A stretch of 64,000 bases of DNA from positions 600,003-664,002 of the forward strand of contig JAJJXM010000032.1 in assembly GCA_024516155.1 (NCBI GenBank), given 5' to 3'. Below are positions 43,900-55,209 of the stretch, piece after piece. The translations under genes were made by a program, and so were the position numbers. The notes beneath the pieces were generated by a model. That model did no database searches. It saw only the letters and a program-made list of their open reading frames with translations, and was not told where the DNA came from. Position 1 is the first letter of the stretch, and each line of letters begins with the position of its first letter. Source of the stretch: Pyronema omphalodes (Eukaryota; Ascomycota; Pezizomycetes; Pezizales; Pyronemataceae).

Positions 43900-45010
43900 G
43901 TTTCTGAAGTCCAGACAAGGCATTCATATACACTCAGTAAAAAAATGAGATTTTAGAATCACAACTGTGATAACCATACAATTGGATACAGAATGTCAGG
44001 GACTAATACCATTGTTGCGGCACTGGACGCTATGTCACGTGACATATCATGATCCATTTCACTATTCTTATGATCCATTTCACGTTAACTACCTGGTTGA
44101 TTTCAGCCATGCTGGGGTGAAGTTTGTCGCTATTCACCAGATACAGCCTTTATTTCAAAGTCATATTGGAAATGAATGGTCGCACTGAGTTGGACTGATA
44201 CGGTAGGCTGAGACTCTGGGCTCGGGTTAGGTTGTCTAGCGCCTGCCCCAACGTCAACCCTATTGGGGACGAATGCTACCACTTCTGAAACTGGGGTAGA
44301 GAAGTTAGGTAAGAGTTTTCCCAGTTCAAAACTCAGATATTATTGTAGCTCAGTCACTTGAATAAGTGTCGTTGATTGCCAGACGGCGAGAAAAGAAGAC
44401 GCGCGATGGGTCAATGAGGAGATATGATCGAGGCAGGTGGTGTATAATATTTTGTATTTGTAAATCTCCACGTAAGTTGTGACTATAATAATGGTGGATA
44501 GGCCCCTGAAAATACATGCGTTGAATAGAAAAGAAAAGTACGCCCGTGTAGAAATTTCATCCTCTGCAGCTGAAGACGTTTACGAGGATGAGACAAGAGA
44601 ATCAATTGGAGCTCTGGGGTATAATCGTAGCAACATTATGACTAGATGATTATCAGTTTTTTTTTTTTACTGGTCATGACGCTATTCGATTAGACAAAAT
44701 AACCGTCTTTCGCTTATCCATGCTCAAATTCCAACACTATACCGTACCAATTCAGCTTTCTGACGGTTTTATTCAAGATAGATCTATGCGCTGTATTTTC
44801 TTTTTGTATTATGGACAAAACATTGATTATTCTAGAATCACGACTAGCATAACCACATCATTAGATACAGAATTAGAGGCATTATTATCATTTTTACGGC
44901 ACTAAATGTGACGTGACACATCGTGATCCATCCGGTGTCAACTAATTCATCACCTTCTGTCACGCTGTGTCTAATTTGCTCGTCATCCACCATCCATGCT
45001 CTTCATTATC
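43900..45010 (+). repeat. Rb and Rc modules inside unit 1
   Basis: 43900-44460 aligns with 37500-38040, sharing CACGTGACA, TCTAATACGGTAG-like and CTTCTGAAACTG words. 44570-45010 aligns with 37280-37740. Both are diverged from Ra, clearly older than the tandem duplication. The step from diverged Rc to near-identical Ra sequence at about 45011 marks a recombination junction. Confidence 0.7.
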
Positions 45011-46046
45011 AAGAATAACATTGGAATAATGAGTAGTCTTACGGAGTTGGTCTAATACGGTAGCCTTCGCCTCAAGGCTGGAGTTCGGTTGTCCAGCGCT
45101 AGCCGTAATCTCAGCCCTAACAGGAACTAAGTCAACGACTTCTAAAACTGAAGTAAAACAGTTATGTAGGATTTATCTCGATTGTGAATTAAAAATCACT
45201 GTACTTCAGTGGCTTACATACGAGTCTCTGATTATCAGACTACGAGAAAAGAAAACGGGCGATGAGTCGCTCAGGAGATCTGATGAATACAGGAGGTTTG
45301 AGATGGTTGATATTTTAGCAACTGCGTAACTACAGTCATCATTGATTGGTTAATAGAGGCAGGAGGAATAAAGTACTATTCGCGAGGAGTGAAACGAGGC
45401 TGCAGAGAAAAAAAAACCTCGAAGGAAAAACAACGGCCCAGGAATACAAACTCCAAAACAAAAAAGACGGCAGGCCAAGAACAGCAGTACAACAACCATA
45501 GAAGGGGACGTAAGAAGAAAAGCACAGTCCGCGACGTTTCGGAACATGGCAACCATATACGGGGAGACCATAAGGTCGGGAATGCTATGTCCGGAGCGGA
45601 TGAAAAGACTCCGAAAGTAAGGTTTACTTTGATTGGTTGATAGCAGTCCATCCACTCGAACTGAACTTCGAAATATTGTTTCCACGAATGGGCTTGAATA
45701 GGTGCAGGGCGTTCTTCGGATTCGATTGGAAATAGCTGGGCGACTCCAAATTCCCGCCACCGGCGATAGTCGCGACGACATCAAGTCACTGGTGATGGAC
45801 CAAGATATAAATAGAAAACCAGACAAAAAGCAAGACAAAAAGAACATAGAAATGAAAACATTAAAATAAAAAATAAAAAATGTAATCATAAATAGAATAA
45901 AAAATAAGAAATAAAATAATAAAAAAATAAAATAATAAATAAAATGAAAAATAAAAAATAAATGCACACCGGAAAGCGACCCAAAGAACGAACAGAACTC
46001 CAAACGCCAAAAGTCAAGAATCCAGAACCCCGAAAATCCATAGAAA

Positions 46047-47662
46047 TACATTCGGCTTTAACTAGGCATAGCTAGTCTTCTCCGACTTCCCAGCAATGGG
46101 GATACTCGCAACTTAATCGAGAGTTTGAAATAGGCCTCAACTCCAGAACGCCAAACCGCCGTAGAAATACATTCGGCTTTAACTAGGCATAGCTAGTCTT
46201 CTCCGACTTCCCAGCAGTGGGGATACTCGCAACTTAATCGAGAGTTTGAAATAGGCCTCAACTCCAGAACGCCAAACCGCCGTAGAAATACATTCGGCTT
46301 TAACTAGGCATAGCTAGTCTTCTCCGACTTCCCAGCAATGGGGATACTCGCAACTTAATCGAGAGTTTGAAATAGGCCTCAACTCCACATTCGGCTTTAA
46401 CTAGGCATAGCTAGTCTTCTCCGACTTCCCAGCAGTGGGGATACTCGCAACTTAATCGAGAGTTTGAAATAGGCCTCAACTCCTACATTCGGCTTTAACT
46501 AGGCATAGCTAGTCTTCTCCGACTTCCCAGCAATGGGGATACTCGCAACTTAATCGAGAGTTTGGAAATAGGCCTCAACTCCAGAACTGCAAACGCCAGA
46601 ACGCCAGAATCCGGAACGCCAAACCGCCGTAGAAAACATTCGGCTTTAACTAGGCATAGCTAGTCTTCTCCGACTTCCCAGCAATGGGGATACTCGCAAC
46701 TTAATCGAGAGTTTGGAAATAGGCCTCAACTCCTACATTCGGCTTTAACTAGGCATAGCTAGTCTTCTCCGACTTCCCAGCAATGGGGATACTCGCAACT
46801 TAATCGAGAGTTTGAAATAGGCCTCAACTCCTACATTCGGCTTTAACTAGGCATAGCTAGTCTTCTCCGACTTCCCAGCAGTGGGGATACTCGCAACTTA
46901 ATCGAGAGTTTGAAATAGGCCTCAACTCCAGAACTGCAAACGCCAGAACGCCAGAATCCGGAACGCCAAACCGCCGTAGAAATACATTCGGCTTTAACTA
47001 GGCATAGCTAGTCTTCTCCGACTTCCCAGCAGTGGGGATACTCGCAACTTAATCGAGAGTTTGAAATAGGCCTCAACTCCAGAACGCCAAACCGCCGTAG
47101 AAATACATTCGGCTTTAACTAGGCATAGCTAGTCTTCTCCGACTTCCCAGCAGTGGGGATACTCGCAACTTAATCGAGAGTTTGAAATAGGCCTCAACTC
47201 CAGAACGCCAAACCGCCGTAGAAATACATTCGGCTTTAACTAGGCATAGCTAGTCTTCTCCGACTTCCCAGCAATGGGGATACTCGCAACTTAATCGAGA
47301 GTTTGAAATAGGCCTCAACTCCAGAACTGCAAACGCCAGAACGCCAGAATCCGGAACGCCAACCGCCGTAGAAATACATTCGGCTTTAACTAGGCATAGC
47401 TAGTCTTCTCCGACTTCCCAGCAGTGGGGATACTCGCAACTTAATCGAGAGTTTGGAAATAGGCCTCAACTCCTACATTCGGCTTTAACTAGGCATAGCT
47501 GGTCTTCTCCGACTTCCCAGCAATGGGGATACTCGCAACTTAATCGAGAGTTTGGAAATAGGCCTCAACTCCTACATTCGGCTTTAACTAGGCATAGCTA
47601 GTCTTCTCCGACTTCCCAGCAATGGGGATACTCGCAACTTAATCGAGAGTTTGAAATAGGCC
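46047..47662 (+). repeat. VNTR array, unit 2 (14 monomers)
   Basis: The same 98/121/151-bp monomer classes as in unit 1. It is the longest array in the window. Confidence 0.95.
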
Positions 47663-49429
47663 AATAAACAAACAGAAAACGAAACAGCTCAATCCACCAA
47701 AAACAGTCCAAAGGCATTCCGGAAAACTCATCTCAAATTCAAAAGGCCACACTCCAGAACTCCAAGACTCGCAAAAGTATAACTCCAAAATTCCCTAGAA
47801 ATATATTTTACCTTCGACCGGGGATAGCTGTGTGTTTTCCAAAATTCTCGTCCTTCAATTGGGGGTACTCCGGAGTTCATGGCGCGTTCAATTAATGGCA
47901 GTACAAGTCAAGGTCTGTTTATCGAAATTCATCCGTGGTATATGGTGCAACAAAAGCTCGATTGATTCACAAGTCGGGGGAGAGTTTATCGTTTATCTAG
48001 ATTTACTGTGACTGGATTGCATCTGGGAGGTATATGGTGCTACAATGGCGATATGGAATCAGAAGTCGGGGAGAATCATAGTTTATATAAATACACTTCA
48101 ACTGGATTATATCTGGGAGGGGTCCACGAAGGGGATATCTTGATGCCATCACCTGAGGTATACCATTTTACCGCTCATCCGTCATACGCCTGAAATCCTT
48201 GAATCGTCATGCGTATTGCATGATTTTCTCATCCTAGAAAGTGTTCTCCTGATACCTAACACAACAGTTTCGGCATCTGGGTGCTGGAAAATGGTGTTGA
48301 CTCGTGATCACAGTAATTCCTTGGCAACAGTGGTGGACTAGATCCGCAATCCTTTTTCCATGCTCCGAATTTTTGACCATGGTATGACAAAACGTGACGA
48401 GAAAATACATCAGTGTACACTGTATACTGTAACCGGATCCTGGATATTGGATACTGGATACTGTAACCGGATCCTGGATATTGGATACTGGATACTGGAC
48501 AGTGTATACTGGACGTTAGACACCGGGCAACGAGCACTGGACACTGGACACGGCACCGGACTGATTTTCATTTTCACTTTTGTGGTTGTCGAGACTAATC
48601 CGAGTAGAGAATTCCTGCTTCCTTTCAGACAGTGCCTGTGCGCTGTTTCAGAGCAGGTGGGCTGTCTTTGCATTTTTTCGTTTTGAACATACTGTTCGAA
48701 GACGTGTACGTGCCTAGATAGATTGCACTCCTGAGTAATTGGGCGTGAACGGTGAATGTCTTCCCCAACTCCAGAATCAGGCAATGTTAGTACAACCGTA
48801 TGGGGGATGAGGCCTCTTGAGATATCCAGTAACAGTAAATCCTCACTGTCTTGCAAAGAATCTTTGGTTTCAATAGCATTCTTTCATAGATAGCCTGTAG
48901 CTTTTAGCCCGTACACGAGAAGTATCATGGTTCCACCAAAAGCATATTTGATGTTTGCCACACGTAATGCTAATGTGCATTAACCAACCGGATTACATGT
49001 CACGGATTTGATATGGCAATTAGTAACGATGGGAGTAAACAACGATAATGCAAGTACAGCATTTGCCTCTTTAGCCCTCGATTGAACCTCTATATACTCT
49101 ACCCAATTTTAACCAAAGAAACCTCACATCATTCCATAGGCAAGTGCAATACGATTCAACCAATGAAAACTTTGAGCCGATTTTCCGTTACTGGTTATAT
49201 GACGCAAGGATTAGTAAATACCAATCTTGCGTCAAGTCTTCTTCTCGATCTTTGGCCCAAAAACCTTGAGGATTCGGTGCTTGAGGCTAACATTGGCCTG
49301 AGCGGTATTCACATTGGTGTGGAAGCCATATTAGTATCACACAGTGATACTGCAATACATCCATTGTCCATGAAGTGCCCAAAATAAAAGGCTTAGGAAC
49401 TTTGGTTTCACGCGAGGGCTCGATTCTAA

Positions 49430-50232
49430 GGGCGCGTCTGGATACGCCGAAAATGGGCGGTTTTGTCCGTTAACAGGGGTCCCTCCGTTATGCAAAATTT
49501 TGGGGTGTTTGGAAAGGACGATTTGCTCCTTTCCTTAATGAAAGCGTCCGTTACGTCGCTAAGAAATTGTCCGTCACAAGAAAGTACCTCTCGAGGTACT
49601 TTTCATGTCCGTTACGGAACCACGTCCTACAAAAATGAAAAATTGCTCGCATCACGTGCTTCATCCAGCCCAAAATTTCCGTGACTAACCAAAAAAAAAT
49701 CTTTTTTTCATACTTCGCTTTCTGTGTTACCCTAACCGCGATATCCATCATTCCCAAACCACAAACACCTCGGAAATATCCAATACCCGAACCGTATTTG
49801 CGTTGCTCCTACACAAAATGGGTGATCTATTCAGCCCAACAGTTTTACTCACGGTTAGTCAAGGAGGGTTGTGGGGTTGCGACGGACAACTGTGCAGGCG
49901 AGAGTATGGGAAATGATCTGGGTCGTGATTCGGGTGGTTCTGATTGAGTTGACACGGTTGTGGAGCTGCGACCGAGAACTGTGCCGGAGAGTGTATGGTA
50001 ATGTCTCCCGCGACCGAGGATTTTGGGCAAGATCCCTAGCGGGGAAAATTTTCCGACCCGTGCTTATGCCCCGCGTTCTAAAGTAAGTTCACCTCTGTGT
50101 TTGGATAACTCATCTGATCTGGACTTTTGTGTTTGGCAAATTTGTCCGTTAGATCGCAGAGTCCGTTTCCGACCGTAAACGGATGGTCTCTTGTAACGGA
50201 AGAACCCTGCATTCTGCTATCCAGACGCACCC
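49430..50232 (+). mobile_element. PIF/Harbinger-like MITE (803 bp)
   Basis: Terminal inverted repeats GGGCGCGTCTGGATA (left) and the complement of GGGTGCGTCTGGATA (right), 14 of 15 matching, with a TAA target duplication (49427-49429 and 50233-50235). Units 1 and 3 have the empty site with a single TAA. TCCGTTA words recur near both ends. No transposase is encoded; the largest frames are short and unrecognised, so it is non-autonomous. A 3-bp TWA duplication with GGG-starting repeats is the Harbinger pattern. Confidence 0.85.
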
Positions 50233-51879
50233 TAAGCATGTCATATCACTCGCTTAACTCTTCATCGGTTATCCTTCAGACTCACTTACAGCTTACTAGA
50301 AAGCAGTGGAAAAGATTCCAGAAAGGTCCCGGCGAGTGTGGTGAGGCATTGGGAACAGGGCATTGGGGCGGCTCATTAGGTGAGTTCGACCACGAGGGCA
50401 GGATATCTGTCTTTCCTTTTGTCCCGCATACGGCTTCAAGGCCTCTATCGGCATATGATCGAAATCAAATCATATCAAATCACATCAACCTAACCTCAAA
50501 CTACCTTTGAACCCCACCTCCCCCACACCGACCCCGCCCCACCTTTCCGAGCTCCATTAATACCGAATCTACCTTTGTGGCCTTTGCCAGGTGAAATACT
50601 AGTAGAGCCCAAGAATAGTGAGAATGAAAAGGTGGAATCATAGAGCGATAAGAGAACCTGCGAGGATCGAAATGTCGAACAAGAGACAGATTGCCAGCCC
50701 TAATCTAATCTCCCCTCTGCGCTAATCCCATCTGGATAAACCCAATCAACTCTCACCCCATCATAACCACAGAAGAGTCACAAAACAATACCAAACCGAA
50801 GATAGAGAAGTACACTACAGCTCTACAAGCCGTCTGATCTTTGGGAGCTAAGCACCAAAGCCCAATATATAACGGAAGATTAACTGCAGTATATATCTCA
50901 CTTTTTCATCCATAACCATACCACAAACTGTAAGTGCAGACATTCCAAAATATATTTTAGTATAAAATATATATGGTACGAAATGTATTTTGTGTGGACA
51001 ACTGAGTAGAGCTAGCTTCTTGGCAATGTCTTGGCATATATAAAAATATAAATTCTGATTATTGAGCGCCGAGTGATGATTGATGAGCCGGTTTTCCGAT
51101 ACAAAGCCATCCAAAAGCCGATTAGGAAGCATCGAGTGATGACCCCTGAACTTGGTTTCCCAAAGCAGGGACACCGAAAACGTACTAGCGTAATATCATT
51201 ATGTAACACTCGGCTTGTGCCATGCGCAATCCGGTAACCGTGCCCTCGCTATGTTGAGGATGGTGGAGCGTACACCCCCGCCTTCACTAGTCACATGTAA
51301 TCACTCGCACTCAATACCGGCGCCAAGCCAGCTCCCCATGACGGTTCCCTGTGAATACCGGTAAATTTTCCCGTCCGGGCCCTACCGTTATAGGCAAGTT
51401 TCACTGTATATCCTATGCCTATTAGTGTATGGCGTGCATAACAGAGCCTCACTAGTGATGCATTCAAAAGTTCCCTCTGCCACCAACACATGGGTGACTT
51501 TCAAACGCTATCTACTCCACAACCACGCCTCCAAATCGATTTTTGAAACCCAAGAATCGTTCTCCGAGTTGCATTCTACAAGCGCGGGGCTTTGAAAATA
51601 ACGTTCTTTTTTTCGTTGCGAGGTGGAGATACGGTCGGCGCGGGGAGGGTTGTTGTGAGCGCCTTAGACCCCTATCGCGCTATCTCTACTAAGTGGCCGA
51701 CACCATACAACATGATTACACCATTGTTCAGAAAATAAAAATAAAACCCAAAAAAACAACATTAGGCTAAAAAGAGACGAATATCGAGTGCTATTACATG
51801 TTCATTTGCTAATCTTTCGTTCCTTTATTTGATCCTGGCAGTATGTTCACTCGCAATCATATACTCTCGCAAGCACATC

Positions 51880-53667
51880 GAAACCCCAAGCAACCAACAT
51901 ATTCAGCGACCTCCATCCTCCACCTTTCTTACTGGACGACCCTACGTTCTGCAGAAAGAGCACCGAAACCACCGATTTTTCCATTGGATTCGGACTCTCA
52001 GCACTCGGCTGCGTACCTCTGTGAAGTTCCAGAGAGACTCACGTAGATTTCGTCGATTTCTATCGTGAAACCAGAGTTACCCTTCCTCTTGGCGTTCCTG
52101 ACCAAGCGAAATGCCACGGAAACACCGCTCGCATAACGCCGCACGACTGAAACAGTCAGGCAACGCCTTTCACGCACTTGGAGACCTTCCTCTCGATGAG
52201 ACCAATCCTACTCTTGATGGAAGCAACAATGGAGATGACGATGATGAATTGTCACTCTTGCAGGTTCTTCGGACAACGAATGCGACCCTGGCAAAAACAG
52301 CTTTCCTATGGGGTGACACGACAAAAGAAATGGTGAATTATATCCATAGAACCTCGGAGACAACAAAAGAAATCCGTGATACAATTGTCCGGATGGATGA
52401 ATGTACCAATGCACACCTCGAGCACTTCAACAATATGTTAGAAGGTACCCTGAAGCAGATGGAGGCAGTGTTGTCTGAGAACACTATACTGCGCCAGGCG
52501 AATGAGGCCTCCAGAGCAGAAACGGCAGCCCTCAAAGTTGCCGTGGACGCCCTCACACAGAAATTCGACGAGCACACAGCAAAGTCAGCCCCTCCCTCCC
52601 CGGAGATCATGGCCCCCTCTGCCTCAATGGAGGAGATGACAACGCAACTGTCCATCGTACACAATGATATCCAAGATGTCTTGGATGCTGTTCTCAACCC
52701 GAACACTAAGAGAAAGCGACGCTCCGGCCATCAAGACATCGAACCAACATCTGACACAACCCAACGACTAATGACCCATAAACAACGACGCAATGCATCA
52801 CCAGAACATAGCTTGATGCACTCGATACATGCAACCACCACTGCCCAGGACAAACTTGATGCTCTAAAGATCAAGTATCCCCCATGTTCACCTGCCATAA
52901 CCGCAACCGAAACATTACCCAACTCTCTTCCTCAAGTATCTCCTCAGGTCACACCTCTTCCGGACGTCCCTAGCACTGCCCCTGCTGAAGGCGAAGGTTG
53001 GAAGATAGTGGAAGGCAAGACAATGCGGAGGAAGAAGAGAAGTGAACAGACAAGCAACCAGAAGGCAGCTCCAAATAACGACAATACCCCAACAACAAAG
53101 ACTGGTAGGAGGGGAAAGAGCACCTACCAACCCAAACCAACGACTACTCCCACAAAGAAAACCTGGGCAGAGGTTGTCAAAAGTGGAGGAATTAATGTCC
53201 AGATTGTCTTAGGCAATGACCACCTTCAACTAATCACACCGACGACAAGAGCCCGAAGAGAGAGGCAAGGAGGGGCAGCACGAAGGCTCAAAAAGAAGGC
53301 CCGAGCAGGCGGAGGGACGGAGGAGGAGAGAAGGGGAAGAAGTAGCCCGGCAGTAGTATAAGGCCCAAGAAAAGAAAAAAGAAAAAAAAAAAAAGGATTT
53401 AGATGTGAAGGGAAGGGAAGAGGAATGAGGTGAATGACTAGGCGGAATAATAATTGAGCGTACAGGGCTCTAGACTATATTGACGCGAAAGAAAATCAGC
53501 ATGGAGAACACCAGGGTGCTGTGGCCCCAAACAATGAAGAATGCTCTGGGGCTTTTCCCAGTAGGCCTCCGGGATTACAGACCGGGGCCTAAAGATGTAT
53601 ATAAACACAGACCACGTCATAACCTTACGGTTGGGAACGTTTAAGAATCAATCAATCAATCAATCAA
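51880..53667 (+). mobile_element. ORF1-only retroposon ('half-LINE', about 1.79 kb)
   Basis: Flanked by a 13-bp duplication TCGCAAGCACATC (51867-51879 and 53668-53680); units 1 and 3 carry one copy and no insert. It holds one long ORF, then a 3' UTR with GAGCGTACAGGGCTC, GCTCTGGGGC, ATGTATATAAACACAG, the hairpin AACC/GGTT (53621-53624 with 53629-53632) and a tail of ATCA units. There is no endonuclease or reverse transcriptase, so it must use another element's machinery. The shared tail points to a LINE of the kind seen at 2971-16986 or a relative. Confidence 0.85.
52111..53361 (+). CDS. LINE ORF1-like protein of the half-LINE
   Basis: An intact 416-codon frame from ATG 52111 (MPRKHRSHNAARLKQSGNAF) to TAA. 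Residues 40-170 look like a coiled coil (KEIRDTIVRMDECTNAH, LKQMEAVLSENTILRQANEA). The middle is Pro/Thr-rich, then GWKIVEGKTMRRKKR, then KKTWAEVVKSGGINVQIVLG near 345-370, and a strongly basic C-terminus. This arrangement resembles ORF1 proteins of fungal Tad1-like LINEs (recalled, not searched). No CCHC knuckle is seen, unlike the ORF1 at 14902-16704, so it belongs to a different family. The expected role is RNA binding and particle formation. An undamaged frame fits a recent insertion. Confidence 0.75.
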   Translation: MPRKHRSHNAARLKQSGNAFHALGDLPLDETNPTLDGSNNGDDDDELSLLQVLRTTNATLAKTAFLWGDTTKEMVNYIHRTSETTKEIRDTIVRMDECTNAHLEHFNNMLEGTLKQMEAVLSENTILRQANEASRAETAALKVAVDALTQKFDEHTAKSAPPSPEIMAPSASMEEMTTQLSIVHNDIQDVLDAVLNPNTKRKRRSGHQDIEPTSDTTQRLMTHKQRRNASPEHSLMHSIHATTTAQDKLDALKIKYPPCSPAITATETLPNSLPQVSPQVTPLPDVPSTAPAEGEGWKIVEGKTMRRKKRSEQTSNQKAAPNNDNTPTTKTGRRGKSTYQPKPTTTPTKKTWAEVVKSGGINVQIVLGNDHLQLITPTTRARRERQGGAARRLKKKARAGGGTEEERRGRSSPAVV

Positions 53668-55209
53668 TCGCAAGCACATCTCATTCTTTTCTATGTAGAG
53701 TAGCACAAAGTAACACTGCACACAGTCGCATAACATGCCCTTCCTGGCTCCTCACTGCTGAACTCAGTGCATCAAAGGCCTCACTTGGAATCCGCTGCCT
53801 AGCTCATACTCCTACACATTTTCGGTTCATAGAAACGATACAAGGCAACAAGGAAGCAATAGAAGAAGAAAGATGCTCCACCAAACTACAGCAAGATTCC
53901 TGAAAGCAACACTATGAACAGGGAATACAGCAGAAATATCAATTGGAGTAAGATAAACACATCAAGTCCGGCAGCCATCCATTCTTTGTGCAGGGCTGAC
54001 CGGCATTGTAGACCGGTCGGGCATCCAGAAGCACGATGCGCCAAGAGGAGGGCATTGTAGACCTCTGCTTGTCCAGGGAATATTTATGCGTTGACATTGT
54101 TTCTGAAGTCCAGACAAGGCATTCATATACACTCAGTAAAAAAATAAGATTTTAGAATCACAACTGTGATAACCACACAATTGGATACAGAATGTCAGGG
54201 ACTAGTACCATTGTTGCGGCACTGGACGCTATGTCACGTGACATATCATGATCCATTTCACTATTCTTATGATCCATTTCACGTTAACTACCTGGTTGAT
54301 TTCAGCCATGCTGGGGTGAAGTTTGTCGCTATTCACCAGATACAGCCTTTATTTCAAAGTCATATTGGAAATGAATGGTCGCACTGAGTTGGACTGATAC
54401 GGTAGGCTGAGACTCTGGGCTCGGGTTAGGTTGTCTAGCGCCTGCCCCAACGTCAACCCTATTGGGGACGAATGCTACCACTTCTGAAACTGGGGTAGAG
54501 AAGTTAGGTAAGAGTTTTCCCAGTTCAAAACTCAGATATTATTGTAGCTCAGTCACTTGAATAAGTGTCGTTGATTGCCAGACGGCGAGAAAAGAAGACG
54601 TGCGATGGGTCAATGAGGAGATATGATCGAGGCAGGTGGTGTATAATATTTTGTATTTGTAAATCTCCACGTAAGTTGTGACTATAATAATGGTGGATAG
54701 GCCCCTGAAAATACATGCGTTGAATAGAAAAGAAAAGTACGCCCGTGTAGAAATTTCATCCTCTGCAGCTGAAGACGTTTACGAGGATGAGACAAGAGAA
54801 TCAATTGGAGCTCTGGGGTATAATCGTAGCAACATTATGACTAGATGATTATCAGTTTTTTTTTTTTACTGGTCATGACGCTATTCGATTAGACAAAATA
54901 ACCGTCTTTCGCTTATCCATGCTCAAATTCCAACACTATACCGTACCAATTCAGCTTTCTGACGGTTTTATTCAAGATAGATCTATGCGCTGTATTTTCT
55001 TTTTGTATTATGGACAAAACATTGATTATTCTAGAATCACGACTAGCATAACCACATCATTAGATACAGAATTAGAGGCATTATTATCATTTTTACGGCA
55101 CTAAATGTGACGTGACACATCGTGATCCATCCGGTGTCAACTAATTCATCACCTTCTGTCACGCTGTGTCTAATTTGCTCGTCATCCACCATCCATGCTC
55201 TTCATTATC

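Larger units (their letters stand above)
37730..45010 (+). repeat. Macrosatellite unit 1 (7281 bp)
   Basis: First of at least four head-to-tail copies. Outside its VNTR array (38768-40068) it has about 5.98 kb, the same as units 2 and 3 once their insertions are removed. Contents in order: R remainder, AAAT-rich stretch (38570-38690), VNTR, diverged 92-bp repeats, GGATCC-centred repeat (40840-40915), non-coding 41110-43900, Rb and Rc modules. No conserved gene was recognised; short ORFs occur in the same places in every unit. Near-identity among units means reading frames cannot be tested by conservation. Confidence 0.92.
45011..55209 (+). repeat. Macrosatellite unit 2 (10,199 bp, two insertions)
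   Basis: Same content as unit 1, with a larger VNTR array and two extra insertions: a MITE (49430-50232) and an ORF1-only retroposon (51880-53667). Subtracting array, insertions and their target duplications leaves about 5976 bp. Differences from unit 1 outside these are a handful of substitutions and one-base indels. Confidence 0.92.

Noticed and set aside
45350..46051. 233-codon minus-strand ORF rich in Phe/Leu, resembling a membrane protein, repeated in units 2-4 (also 55549-56250, 62174-62875)
   Set aside because: Its hydrophobic half is the translation of an A/T-rich AAAT-type tract, it starts inside the VNTR spacer, the left arm and unit 1 do not keep it, and an opposite-strand 83-codon frame overlaps it with no sign of preference.
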